From the NCBI RefSeq assembly GCF_042658925.1, contig NZ_JBHSRF010000016.1:1-64000 (forward strand): 64,000 bases of DNA, read 5' to 3'. The stretch is from Sphaerisporangium aureirubrum. GTDB taxonomy: Bacteria; Actinomycetota; Actinomycetes; Streptosporangiales; Streptosporangiaceae. Each line of letters begins with the position of its first letter. The stretch's first letter is position 1. Position numbers and translations under genes: made by a program. The notes beneath the pieces were generated by a model. The model was not told the origin of the DNA. It ran no database searches and saw only the letters and a program-made list of their open reading frames with translations. Shown one piece after another: positions 44,496 to 52,374 of the stretch.

Positions 44496-45890
44496 ATGGA
44501 AGATTTCCGGATCGAACACGACTCGATGGGCGAGGTACGGGTCCCCGCCACGGCCAAATGGCGGGCGCAGACGCAGCGGGCCGTGGAGAACTTCCCCGTC
44601 TCCGGGCGCGGCCTCGAACCCGCGCACATAGCGGCACTGGGACTGATCAAGGCCGTGGCCGCCGAGGTGAACGGCGAGCTGGGCGTACTGCCCTCCGACC
44701 TGGCCGAAGCCATCTCCGAGGCCGCCACCGACGTCGCCGAGGGCGAGTGGAACGGCGAGTTCCCGGTGGACGTCTTCCAGACCGGCTCGGGCACCTCGTC
44801 CAACATGAACGTCAACGAGGTCGTGGCCACCCTGGCCGAGAAACGCCTGGGCCGCCCGGTGCACCCCAACGACCACGTCAACGCCTCCCAGTCCTCCAAC
44901 GACGTCTTCCCCACGTCCATCCACGTGGCCGCGATGGTCGACGTCGTCTACGAGCTGCTCCCCGCCCTGGAACACCTGGCCGTGGCCCTGCGCCAGAAGT
45001 CCGTCGAGTTCGACAAGACCGTCAAGGCCGGCCGCACCCACCTGATGGACGCCACCCCCGTCACCCTCGGCCAGGAGTTCGGCGGCTACGCCACCCAGAT
45101 CGAGAACGCCGGCCTGCGCATCCGCTCGACGTTCCCCCGCCTGGCCGAGCTCCCCCTGGGAGGCACCGCCGTCGGCACCGGCATCAACACCCCACCCGGC
45201 TTCGCCGGCAAGGTCATCGAGAAACTGAAGGAAGCCACCGGCCTCCCCTTCGCCGAGGCCAGGGACCACTTCGAGGCCCAAGGCGCCCGGGACGCACTGG
45301 TCGAGCTCTCCGGCCAGCTCAAAGTGGCCGCCGTCTCCATCAACAAGATCGCCAACGACCTCCGCTGGATGGGCTCCGGCCCGCGCGCCGGCCTGGGGGA
45401 GATCAACCTTCCCGACCTTCAGCCCGGCTCCTCGATCATGCCCGGCAAGGTCAACCCCGTGGTCCCCGAAGCCGCCTGCATGGTCGCCGCCCAGGTCATC
45501 GGCAACGACACCGCCGTGACCTTCGCCGGCGCTTCCGGCAACTTCGAACTCAACGTCATGATGCCGGTGATAGCCAGGAACGTCCTGGAATCGATCCGCC
45601 TCCTGACCTCCGTGAGCCGCCTCCTGGCGGACCGCTGCGTCCACCGCCTGACCGCCAACCCAGACCGCCTCCGCGAATACGCCGAAAGCTCCCCCTCGGT
45701 CGTCACCCCCCTGAACCGCTATGTCGGCTACGAAGAGGCCGCCGCCATCGCCAAACAGGCTCTGAAGGAACGCAAGACCATCAAGCAGGTGACCATCGAA
45801 CGCGGCCACGTGAAGTCAGGCAAACTCACCGAACACCAACTGGACACCGCCCTGGACGTCCTTCGCATGACCACTCCCCCGACAGCCTGA
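44496..45890 (+). CDS. fumC: Fumarate hydratase class II
   Basis: A 464-residue aspartase/fumarase superfamily enzyme without iron. Landmarks are QTGSGTSSNMNVNEVVA near 98-114, HPNDHVNASQSSNDVFPTSI near 128, the TKAGRTHLMDATPVTLGQE-like segment near 172 (KAGRTHLMDATPVTLGQEF), GTGINTPPGFAGKV and the superfamily signature GSSIMPGKVNPVVPEA near 308-323 with the catalytic Ser. It ends in a normal C-terminal domain. It follows the receptor kinase by 57 bp. With the class I enzyme at 37.9 kb, the organism carries two unrelated fumarases within 8 kb. Confidence 0.97.
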   Translation: MEDFRIEHDSMGEVRVPATAKWRAQTQRAVENFPVSGRGLEPAHIAALGLIKAVAAEVNGELGVLPSDLAEAISEAATDVAEGEWNGEFPVDVFQTGSGTSSNMNVNEVVATLAEKRLGRPVHPNDHVNASQSSNDVFPTSIHVAAMVDVVYELLPALEHLAVALRQKSVEFDKTVKAGRTHLMDATPVTLGQEFGGYATQIENAGLRIRSTFPRLAELPLGGTAVGTGINTPPGFAGKVIEKLKEATGLPFAEARDHFEAQGARDALVELSGQLKVAAVSINKIANDLRWMGSGPRAGLGEINLPDLQPGSSIMPGKVNPVVPEAACMVAAQVIGNDTAVTFAGASGNFELNVMMPVIARNVLESIRLLTSVSRLLADRCVHRLTANPDRLREYAESSPSVVTPLNRYVGYEEAAAIAKQALKERKTIKQVTIERGHVKSGKLTEHQLDTALDVLRMTTPPTA

Positions 45891-45922
45891 GGTGACGACC
45901 CGCACACCCGGCCGGAGGGCGG

Positions 45923-46123
45923 TCATGCCAGGTGGTAGCCCTTGATTCCGCTGACGAACGCTCTCCACCCGTCATCGGTGACGCCGAGCACCGGGCCGCC
46001 GGGATTCTTGCTGTCCCGGACGGCGCGACCCGTGCCGGCGAGGACGGCCACTTCCAGGCAGTTCTCCTGCATGCCGCTGTAGGTGCTCTTGCTCCACGTG
46101 GACATCGAAGGGGGACGGTCCAT
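45923..46123 (-). CDS. DUF397 domain protein
   Basis: A 66-residue protein of the actinobacterial DUF397 family: STWSKSTYSGMQENCLEVAV, then VRDSKNPGGPVLGVTDDGWR and FVSGIKGY. These small proteins pair with XRE/DUF5753 regulators (WhiJ-type systems in Streptomyces) and modulate development or antibiotic production; the mechanism is not settled. The ATG at 46123 lies 10 bp after the stop of the regulator gene, with GGAGTAGGGG partly inside that stop region. An internal ATG (46105) would give a 60-residue form. Confidence 0.9.
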   Translation of the reverse strand: MDRPPSMSTWSKSTYSGMQENCLEVAVLAGTGRAVRDSKNPGGPVLGVTDDGWRAFVSGIKGYHLA

Positions 46124-46132
46124 CTCTGACCC

Positions 46133-46990
46133 CTACTCCTGCGGTAGACGAGCGGTCAGCGCGGTGACGTAGGCGATCGACTCATCCGCGGTCAGCGCCA
46201 CCGACACACCTCGATTATGGAGCAATGCGTACGTCTGGACCTCGTCTGGGCGCTCCAGGAACAGGCTGTCGGTGAAGGTCTCCAGGTACACGATCGACGG
46301 GTCGAGGTCGCCGGGGAAGTCGAGGATGACGAAACCGCATGCCATGGCCGCGTGGGCGCCCACCATGGTCGGGAGTACCTGGATGGTGATGTTGGGGCGC
46401 CTCGCCATCTCGACGAGGTGTTCCAGCTGCTCGCGCATGACCTGAGTGCCGCCGACCGGCTTCACCAGCGCGGCCTCGTCGATCACCGCCCACAGTCGTG
46501 GAGGATCGTCCCTGGTCAGGATCGCCTGGCGGGCCATCCGGCCCTGAACGCGGCGGGGTACGGCCGCTTCTCCGGCTTGAAGGCCGTATCCGGCCCGGAA
46601 GATCGCTGTGGCGTAGGCCTCTGTCTGGAGCAGGCCGGGGATCAGGGCGATCTCGTACATGCGCATCTGGCTGGCTTCGGCCTCGAAGCCGGGCAGGCTT
46701 CCGCGGAAGACGTCTCGGTAGCTCTGCCACCAACCTCGTTCCCGGGACTGGCGGGCCAGGTTCAGAATGGCTTCACGGATATTGGCATCGGAAACGCTGT
46801 ACAGATCGAGAAGCAGTCGTATGTTGCCGATATCCGGTCGCGTCCATTTGTTCTGCTCCATGTGCGTTAGGCGACCGCGTGACCATTCAAGCCTTCTGCA
46901 CACTTCGTCATGGGTCAGCCCGGCTCGTTCGCGGAGCTGGATGAGTTCTGCACTGAGACGTCGGCGTTTGACTGTGGGACTACCCGGCAC
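46133..46990 (-). CDS. XRE family regulator with DUF5753 domain
   Basis: A 285-residue protein. The helix-turn-helix is at residues about 10-65 (LSAELIQLRERAGLTHDEVC, RRLEWSRGRLTHMEQNKW), and the DUF5753 domain fills the rest (SQMRMYEIALIPGLLQTEAY, RQAILTRDDPPRLWAVIDEA, IQVLPTMVGAHAAMACGFVI). The GTG at 46990 is chosen because GGAGG lies 6 nt upstream; the frame is open 17 codons further back. It forms a two-gene operon with the DUF397 gene. A palindrome at 47053-47066 may be its operator. Such pairs are multiplied in actinomycete genomes. Confidence 0.93.
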   Translation of the reverse strand: MPGSPTVKRRRLSAELIQLRERAGLTHDEVCRRLEWSRGRLTHMEQNKWTRPDIGNIRLLLDLYSVSDANIREAILNLARQSRERGWWQSYRDVFRGSLPGFEAEASQMRMYEIALIPGLLQTEAYATAIFRAGYGLQAGEAAVPRRVQGRMARQAILTRDDPPRLWAVIDEAALVKPVGGTQVMREQLEHLVEMARRPNITIQVLPTMVGAHAAMACGFVILDFPGDLDPSIVYLETFTDSLFLERPDEVQTYALLHNRGVSVALTADESIAYVTALTARLPQE

Positions 46991-47052
46991 ATGCCACCTC
47001 CTCCACGATGACGGCTGATCATACGCAGTGGAAGCGGACACGAACTGCGATT

Positions 47053-47066
47053 GTCCGAATGCGGAC
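47053..47066. promoter_or_regulatory. Palindrome upstream of the XRE gene (candidate operator)
   Basis: GTCCG-AATG-CGGAC is a perfect inverted repeat with 5-bp arms, 63-76 bp upstream of the regulator start. Another CGGACA half site lies near 47035. The arrangement suggests autoregulation. Confidence 0.4.
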
Positions 47067-47110
47067 AGTTACCGGTTGGCCTTGAAAGTTGAGGAGGCCG
47101 AGGCGAGTCG

Positions 47111-49105
47111 TCAGGGAGGTGGGGGGAGGTAGCGGGTGCGGAGTTTTTGCAGGGCTCGGGTGGTCAGGTGGCCGCCGGGGAGGTGGGACAGGAGGCGGGT
47201 CAGGGGGGAGGGGCGGGGGGTGAGGGTCGTGGGGTCGGTGGTGGGGCGGACTCGGGCGCGGCGGGATCTGGTCAGGTCTATGGCGAAGCGCAGCGGGGAT
47301 TCTTGGGCGTCGATTTTCAGGTGGGGGGTCCAGATGCCCGGGGTCAGATGGCCTTCGGAGGGGAGGCGGCCCACGGGGACCTTGGCCACCAGCTGGCCGG
47401 GGAAACGGCCGGGGACGCCTGGTTCCACCAGGGCGGGGACGGTGATGGTGCGGGCGCGGGCGGTGGCCTGGCGGAGGACCAGCTCGGCGGGAGGACCGCC
47501 GCTGGGGGGAACGTAAGGGACGGGGAGGACGATGAAGACCTCGCCGTCGCGGTGGGTGACCGAGGCGCCTGGGGAGACCAGGACGATGGAGTCGGCGAAG
47601 GACTTGGGCTCCACGTAGACGCTCAGTTCCTTCTGTTCGGACCAGCAGGGGATGACGAGCTTGCGGGGGTGGCCCGCCAGGACGCCCACGCAGCTGAGCT
47701 GGGCGCCGCGGTGGCCGGCCACGCGGGTGCGGGCCTGCTGGGCGCCGCCGTGCATGCGGACGTGGACCTCCCACTCGCCTGCGCGCAGCGGACGGCCGAG
47801 GGCCGCGGAGCCCACGTCCAGCCTGGCGCGGCCCACGGCCCAGACGCGGACGCGGTCGTTCTCCTGCGAGCGGCAGACCTCGCCGGTGACGGGGATGAAG
47901 AAGATCAGGCCGTTGCCGGTGTGGCGGATGTAGACCTCTATGCGGGCCTTGTCCACGGCCTCGGTGACGTCGGCCAGCGCGGGGGGCAGGGTGAGGTCGT
48001 CGAGGGGCGGGGTCCACAGCAGACGGTCGCCGGCCGCCGCGAACGTCACGGGCTCGCCGTCGGACGACACGATCTCCACGGCGAGGTCGAGGGTCAGGAT
48101 GCTCTCGTCCCAGCGGACGTCGCGAAGCTCGGCGTGCAGTGAGGTGCCCGTGGCGGCCTCGTTGAGGGCCACCAGGCGCCCGAGTTGCCCCGATCTGAGG
48201 AGAAGTGCCCGGGCGCGCAGATGGACCGGCAGGTGGCCGTCCAGCTCCGGCGGGAACCGTTCCAGGGTGAGGTCGCGCAAGGCGGCGAACAGGCCGGCGC
48301 GCCTGCCGACGGTCGCCGACAGCAGGCGGCGCCCGCCGAGGGGGCGCAGCACGCCGGTGCGGAACCAGTGGGCGTACAGGCGGTCGCGCTGGTCCCCGGG
48401 GTCGCTGTACTCGTCGATGACGTCCAGCACCGCGCGCACCCCGGCGGCGCGCGCGAGCGGAGTGGCCTCGGAGGGGCGGGCGCGGCCGAGGTGGCAGCAC
48501 ACCTGGTCGGCGAGGACGGCGACGACCTTGGCGGTGAGGTACGCCTTGACGACGAACGCCTGCTCGGACATCTCGGGCTCGATGTCGGGGAAGCGGATCT
48601 CCCGGGAGTCCAGGAACGCGCGGCGGAAGAGCTTGTGCGCCGTGGGCAGCGCGAGCAGGCGGTCCCGGAACAGGTCGGCCCGCTCCCGGTTGCGGGCGAA
48701 CGCCCGGGACGGCGGGTCGTCGCCGCGTACCAGGCGCCCGATCAGCACGTCCGCGTCCGCCTCCACGGCGGCGCGGTACATCGTCTCCAGCGCCACCCGC
48801 TCCAGCCGGTCGCGCTGCCCGAGCAGGTAGACGTACTCCCCGCTCGCGACGGCCAGCCCGACGTTGCGGCCCCGCGCCGGGGTTCCGGTGTGTTCCAGGT
48901 GCAGGACCCGCACGTTGGGGCGTACCGCCGCGACGGCGTCCAGCCGCTCCCGGGTCCCGTCGCCGGACCTGTCGTCCGCGAAGATCACCTCATACTCGTC
49001 CGACGGCATCGTCTGCTCCAGCAGCGATCGCACGCACGCGTCGAACGCGTCATCGTCCGGGCCTGGCTCGGACACCGGCACCACCACGCTGACCTTCACA
49101 CCCAT
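47111..49105 (-). CDS. Family 2 glycosyltransferase-like protein with large C-terminal region and altered DxD motif
   Basis: A 664-residue protein. Residues 1-240 are a GT-A domain: VKVSVVVPVSEPGPDDDAFD, YEVIFADDRSGDGTRERLDA and GTPARGRNVGLAVASGEYVY. The segment that should carry the metal-binding DxD reads YLLGQRDRLE; the usual LDADD/LDPDD is missing, so only one Asp remains. Residues 240-664 contain repeated beta-rich segments, like carbohydrate-modifying domains attached to teichoic acid or capsule transferases. No transmembrane segment is seen. The ATG at 49105 is used. It is monocistronic, about 100 bp from the XRE promoter region. Its sugar and acceptor are unknown and it might be catalytically weak. 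Confidence 0.8.
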   Translation of the reverse strand: MGVKVSVVVPVSEPGPDDDAFDACVRSLLEQTMPSDEYEVIFADDRSGDGTRERLDAVAAVRPNVRVLHLEHTGTPARGRNVGLAVASGEYVYLLGQRDRLERVALETMYRAAVEADADVLIGRLVRGDDPPSRAFARNRERADLFRDRLLALPTAHKLFRRAFLDSREIRFPDIEPEMSEQAFVVKAYLTAKVVAVLADQVCCHLGRARPSEATPLARAAGVRAVLDVIDEYSDPGDQRDRLYAHWFRTGVLRPLGGRRLLSATVGRRAGLFAALRDLTLERFPPELDGHLPVHLRARALLLRSGQLGRLVALNEAATGTSLHAELRDVRWDESILTLDLAVEIVSSDGEPVTFAAAGDRLLWTPPLDDLTLPPALADVTEAVDKARIEVYIRHTGNGLIFFIPVTGEVCRSQENDRVRVWAVGRARLDVGSAALGRPLRAGEWEVHVRMHGGAQQARTRVAGHRGAQLSCVGVLAGHPRKLVIPCWSEQKELSVYVEPKSFADSIVLVSPGASVTHRDGEVFIVLPVPYVPPSGGPPAELVLRQATARARTITVPALVEPGVPGRFPGQLVAKVPVGRLPSEGHLTPGIWTPHLKIDAQESPLRFAIDLTRSRRARVRPTTDPTTLTPRPSPLTRLLSHLPGGHLTTRALQKLRTRYLPPPP

Positions 49106-49213
49106 GCGCGCCAGCGTGCGCCGCGCCCCGGGCGAAGGCCGTCAGACTTGCCGAACCCTCGAACAACCCTGACTAAGAGTTCGCGCACGCCTGGGCCGCC
49201 CGCCCGGCGGCCG

Positions 49214-49909
49214 TCACGGGGGCAGATTCACGTCCGGCGCGGCCAGGTCGTGGTACTCGCGGCAGGTGTGCTCGCCCAGGGCCAGCGGGCCCTTCGAGGT
49301 GGTCTGGGTGATCTTGACGGCCCAGATCTCCTCGCGCAGGCGGGCGGTGCAGGTGATCTGGGCCATCGCGGTCCTGGAGAGCTCGCCGGCGCCGTAGACG
49401 ATCACGTGCAGCCGCAGGCCCACCGGGTTCTCGGGGTCGTTGCGCACGCCCCGCTCCACGCCGTACCGGCCGAGGACGCTCTGCTCCAGCCGGAAGCCGT
49501 TCAGCGCGGTGCCGCCTCCCGGCGGGCCCTTGCCCGCCTGGAACAGGGCGGTGAGGACATCCTGCACGGTGTCGGAGGCGGTGGGAACGTTGCGCGGCGT
49601 CAGGCGGCCGTCGCGGAGGATGTAGACGTTGGCGGACGCGCCCCGGGCACTGATCACGGGCGCGGGGCCGATGTCGGCGAGGTCGGACGGGTCCACACCG
49701 CACGCCGCCGCCACCAGGAACGGCACCAGCATCCAGGCCGTGCGGACGGATCGGCGCAAGCGGGCCAGCTTCCAGAAGGCCAGGTTCCAGCGCGTCAGAT
49801 CCCAGTGCGTCAGGTTCCAGCGCATGCGGTTCCAACGCATCAGATCCCGGTGCGTCAGATCCCGGCGCATGCGGTTCCAGCGTGTCAGGTCCCGGCGGGT
49901 CACGGCCAT
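49214..49909 (-). CDS. GerMN-domain lipoprotein with repeat-derived N-terminus
   Basis: A 231-residue protein whose lipobox-like segment VPFLVAAACG ends near residue 71, giving a probable lipoprotein anchored at Cys70. The outer domain fits the GerMN type (ANVYILRDGRLTPRNVPTAS, VQDVLTALFQAGKGPPGGG, ALNGFRLEQSVLGRYGVERG), found in spore germination and LpqB-like signalling lipoproteins. The first 45 residues are repeats of about five residues rich in Arg, Trp, Asp, Leu and Met, encoded by a 15-bp DNA repeat, an unusual signal-peptide n-region. The ATG at 49909 overlaps the stop of the histidine kinase gene by 10 bp. It is the last gene of the regulator/kinase/lipoprotein operon. Confidence 0.75.
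   Translation of the reverse strand: MAVTRRDLTRWNRMRRDLTHRDLMRWNRMRWNLTHWDLTRWNLAFWKLARLRRSVRTAWMLVPFLVAAACGVDPSDLADIGPAPVISARGASANVYILRDGRLTPRNVPTASDTVQDVLTALFQAGKGPPGGGTALNGFRLEQSVLGRYGVERGVRNDPENPVGLRLHVIVYGAGELSRTAMAQITCTARLREEIWAVKITQTTSKGPLALGEHTCREYHDLAAPDVNLPP
49784..49903. repeat. 15-bp tandem repeat in the lipoprotein N-terminus
   Basis: Eight consecutive 15-bp units with consensus RTYCCRGYGCRTSMG on the plus strand (for example GTTCCAGCGCATGCG). The length is a multiple of three, so the frame is kept. It covers the first 40 codons after the start of the lipoprotein gene. Confidence 0.9.
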
Positions 49910-51336
49910 GGGATCCGTACCGTGAACAGCGTTCCGGGGTCCACCACGCGGACCTCGATGGTGCCCCCGTGCAGTTCGGCGTTGGCCTTGGCGATGGCGA
50001 GGCCGAGGCCGCTGCCCTCGCCGCGTGCCCGGCCGGCCTCCACCTTGAAGAACCGGTCGAACACGTGCGGCAGCGCGTGCCGCGGGATGCCCTTCCCCCG
50101 GTCCCGCACCCGCACCTCCAGGCCGGCGGCGGTGGTGCGCGCGGACACCGTCACGGGGGGCGCGCCGTGGCTGAGGGCGTTGCCGGTCAGGTTGGCCACG
50201 ATCACGTCGAAGCGCCGTGGGTCCACCGAGAACGACAGGCCGGGCGGCACGTCCAGCCGTACCCGGCCCGTCCAGGCGCGGATCTCCAGGCAGTCGGCCA
50301 GCGCCACCCCGATGTCCACGTTATCCCTGCTCAGGACCACGGTGCCGGAGTCGAGCCTGCTGGCCTCGATGAGGTTCTCCACCAGTATCCGCAGCCGGTT
50401 GATCTCCCGCACCACCAGGTCCACGGCCTTGCCCGCGTCGGGAGGCAGCCGGTCGGCCTCCTCGGTGAGCATGTCCGTGACGGCGGTCATGGCGGTGAGC
50501 GGGGTGCGCAGCTCGTGCGACACGTCGGCCACGAAGCGCCGGGACATCGCCTCCAGGGCCCGCAACTCCGAGACGGTCTGCTCCAGCGCGGACGCGGTGT
50601 CGTTGAACGTGGCGGTCAGGCGGGCCAGCTCGTCCTGGCCGTGGACGGGGAGGCGGGTGTCCAGGCGGCCCGCGCCGAGGGCCCGTGCGGCCTCGCCGAG
50701 GCGGCGCACCGGCAGCAGGACGCTGCGCGCCGACACGAGGGCGACGGTGAGCGCGATGGCCAGGGTGATGCCGCCCGCCTGGGCCAGCGCGATCCGCAGC
50801 CGGACGAGGACACCTTCCTCCTCCCGGAGGGAGAGGAACACGTAGACCGTCATCCCGGTGGGCCGTACCGCGCCCGAGCCGGTCAGCCGGTGCACCTGGG
50901 TGCCGATGAGCAGCCACGGCTGGTCGTGGATCAGCATCCGCTGCCGGACGAGCCGCGTGGTGGCCACCCTGCGGAACTCGGCGGGCACGTCGGTCAACCC
51001 GAGGCTGGAACCGGCGCTGAGCCGCTCCTGGTCGCCGTACTCGAGGATCACCTGGCGGTCCGGGCCGCCGAGCGAGTCGACCAGGTCCTCGAGGTCGCGG
51101 TCGGTGATGACGGACGGCGGCCACAGCAGGTCGCTGGTGCCCACCGGCAGGGAGATGCGTTCCAGCACGTCGCGCACGTCGGCGGTGGCGCTGTTCTCGG
51201 CGCGGTCCAGCAGCGCCCGGCGTACGAGCTGATAGCCGATGCCCGCCACCAGGGCCGAGGCCGTGACCGCGACCAGGATGAACGTGACGACCAGCCGGCC
51301 GCGTAGCCCGGTGGGACGCCGCAGGCGGCCGGTCAT
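49900..51336 (-). CDS. Sensor histidine kinase
   Basis: A 478-residue membrane histidine kinase. There is a first transmembrane helix (LVVTFILVAVTASALVAGIG, 15-34), an extracytoplasmic sensor of about 130 residues and a second helix (AGGITLAIALTVALVSA, about 177-193). A HAMP domain (LPVRRLGEAARALGAGRLDT), the H-box FVADVSHELRTPLTAMTAVT, and ATPase boxes NLTGNALSHG, VRDRGKGIPRHALPHVF and GSGLGLAIAKANAELHGG follow. The ATG at 51336 overlaps the response-regulator stop (ATGA). The stop overlaps the lipoprotein start. The three-gene order suggests the lipoprotein tunes the sensor, as CseA or LpqB do for their kinases. Confidence 0.95.
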   Translation of the reverse strand: MTGRLRRPTGLRGRLVVTFILVAVTASALVAGIGYQLVRRALLDRAENSATADVRDVLERISLPVGTSDLLWPPSVITDRDLEDLVDSLGGPDRQVILEYGDQERLSAGSSLGLTDVPAEFRRVATTRLVRQRMLIHDQPWLLIGTQVHRLTGSGAVRPTGMTVYVFLSLREEEGVLVRLRIALAQAGGITLAIALTVALVSARSVLLPVRRLGEAARALGAGRLDTRLPVHGQDELARLTATFNDTASALEQTVSELRALEAMSRRFVADVSHELRTPLTAMTAVTDMLTEEADRLPPDAGKAVDLVVREINRLRILVENLIEASRLDSGTVVLSRDNVDIGVALADCLEIRAWTGRVRLDVPPGLSFSVDPRRFDVIVANLTGNALSHGAPPVTVSARTTAAGLEVRVRDRGKGIPRHALPHVFDRFFKVEAGRARGEGSGLGLAIAKANAELHGGTIEVRVVDPGTLFTVRIPWP

Positions 51337-52007
51337 GGCGGGCTGAAGCGATATCCGAACCCGCGCACGGTGTGGATGTACATCGGCTCGGCGGGCACGG
51401 GTTCGATCTTGGCGCGGATGCGCTGGACGCAGGCGTCCACGAGGCGGGAGTCGGCCACGTGGTTGTGGTCCCACACGGCGCGCAGCAGGTAGCGGCGGTT
51501 GAGCACCTGGCCGGGGTGGCGGACCAGTTCGAGCAGCAGCCGCAGTTCGGTGGGGGTGAGGTGGATCTCCCGGCCGTCCAGGGTGACCTTCAGGGCGCCG
51601 CGGTCCACCACGAGGTCGCCGAAGCTGATCCGGTCGGCCGCCGCGGACTCCAGGCGGCGCAGGACGGCGCGGATGCGTGCGTCCAGCACGCGGGGCTCGA
51701 CGGGCTTGACCACGTAGTCGTCGGCGCCGGCCTCCAGCCCGACCACGGTGTCGAGGTCGTCGCCGCGGGCGGTCAGCAGGATGATCGGCAGGGAGTCGAG
51801 CCTGCGGATGCGGCGGCACACCTCCACGCCGTCGATGCCGGGCAGCATGACGTCGAGGATGACGATCTCGGGACGGCGTGCGCGTACGTGGTCCAGTGCC
51901 TCCTCGCCGGTGGCGTAGGACGTGACGGAGTGGCCTTGGCGGGTGAGCGCCAGCTCAAGGCCCGTACGAACGGACGGGTCGTCTTCGACGAGGAGGATGC
52001 CAGCCAC
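51333..52007 (-). CDS. OmpR-family response regulator
   Basis: A 224-residue regulator. The receiver domain has GILLVEDDPSVRTGLELALT, phospho-acceptor Asp in PEIVILDVMLPGIDGVEVCR (about residue 52), Thr in ILLTARGDD and Lys in ADDYVVKPVEP. The winged-helix DNA-binding domain follows (EIHLTPTELRLLLELVRHPG, RYLLRAVWDHNHVADSRLVD, VHTVRGFGYRFS). The GTG at 52007 has no Shine-Dalgarno; TACTGT lies about 5-10 nt upstream, as in leaderless transcripts. It is translationally coupled to the kinase gene. Confidence 0.95.
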   Translation of the reverse strand: MAGILLVEDDPSVRTGLELALTRQGHSVTSYATGEEALDHVRARRPEIVILDVMLPGIDGVEVCRRIRRLDSLPIILLTARGDDLDTVVGLEAGADDYVVKPVEPRVLDARIRAVLRRLESAAADRISFGDLVVDRGALKVTLDGREIHLTPTELRLLLELVRHPGQVLNRRYLLRAVWDHNHVADSRLVDACVQRIRAKIEPVPAEPMYIHTVRGFGYRFSPP

Positions 52008-52194
52008 CCGAACAGTATTCCGCAGATCCCGGCATGCCCTCCTATGTCATGGAACTGTGACGCGGTGCTCACGGAAACCCCATAGTGGGCGCGTCAGGCT
52101 GGGGAGGTCCGTACCCGATCCCGGGTCACCTGCCGCGGGATGCCGGTGTCGCCGCCGATCCGGTGGGTTGGCGGCGCTGTGCGCGGACATCGTT

Positions 52195-52225
52195 CCGCCC
52201 TCCGGTCCGGGGGTCCGGAGGGCGG
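52195..52225. terminator. Strong GC hairpin in the 52.0-52.4 kb intergenic region
   Basis: CCGCCCTCCGG (52195-52205) and CCGGAGGGCGG (52215-52225) form a perfect 11-bp stem with a 9-nt loop followed by ATCTTTCTCC. It lies in the 367-bp gap between the divergent response regulator and wall-protein genes, so it may be an attenuator or insulating terminator. The rest of the gap (52226-52374) is AT-richer and should hold the promoter of the wall-protein gene; I could not recognise a c-di-AMP riboswitch in it. Confidence 0.6.
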
Positions 52226-52374
52226 ATCTTTCTCCCCAGTGTGACGAAAATCACAACGGGCGAAATATCCGCACGTAAGACAAGGGTTTGGTCACTCTCG
52301 CACCAAGAGATGGTCAAACAACTTTCACGTATCGGTTGCGAACCACCCCCCAGGTCACGGCAAGCTCATAGGCC

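Noticed and set aside
42413..45895. 1160-codon plus-strand frame overlapping the kinase and fumC
   Set aside because: Runs in an alternative frame of two well-supported genes and is Arg/Pro/His-rich throughout.
52226..52374. c-di-AMP (ydaO-type) riboswitch before the transglycosylase-like gene
   Set aside because: Wall-hydrolase genes in actinomycetes often carry one, but I could not find the expected conserved helices and junction words here.
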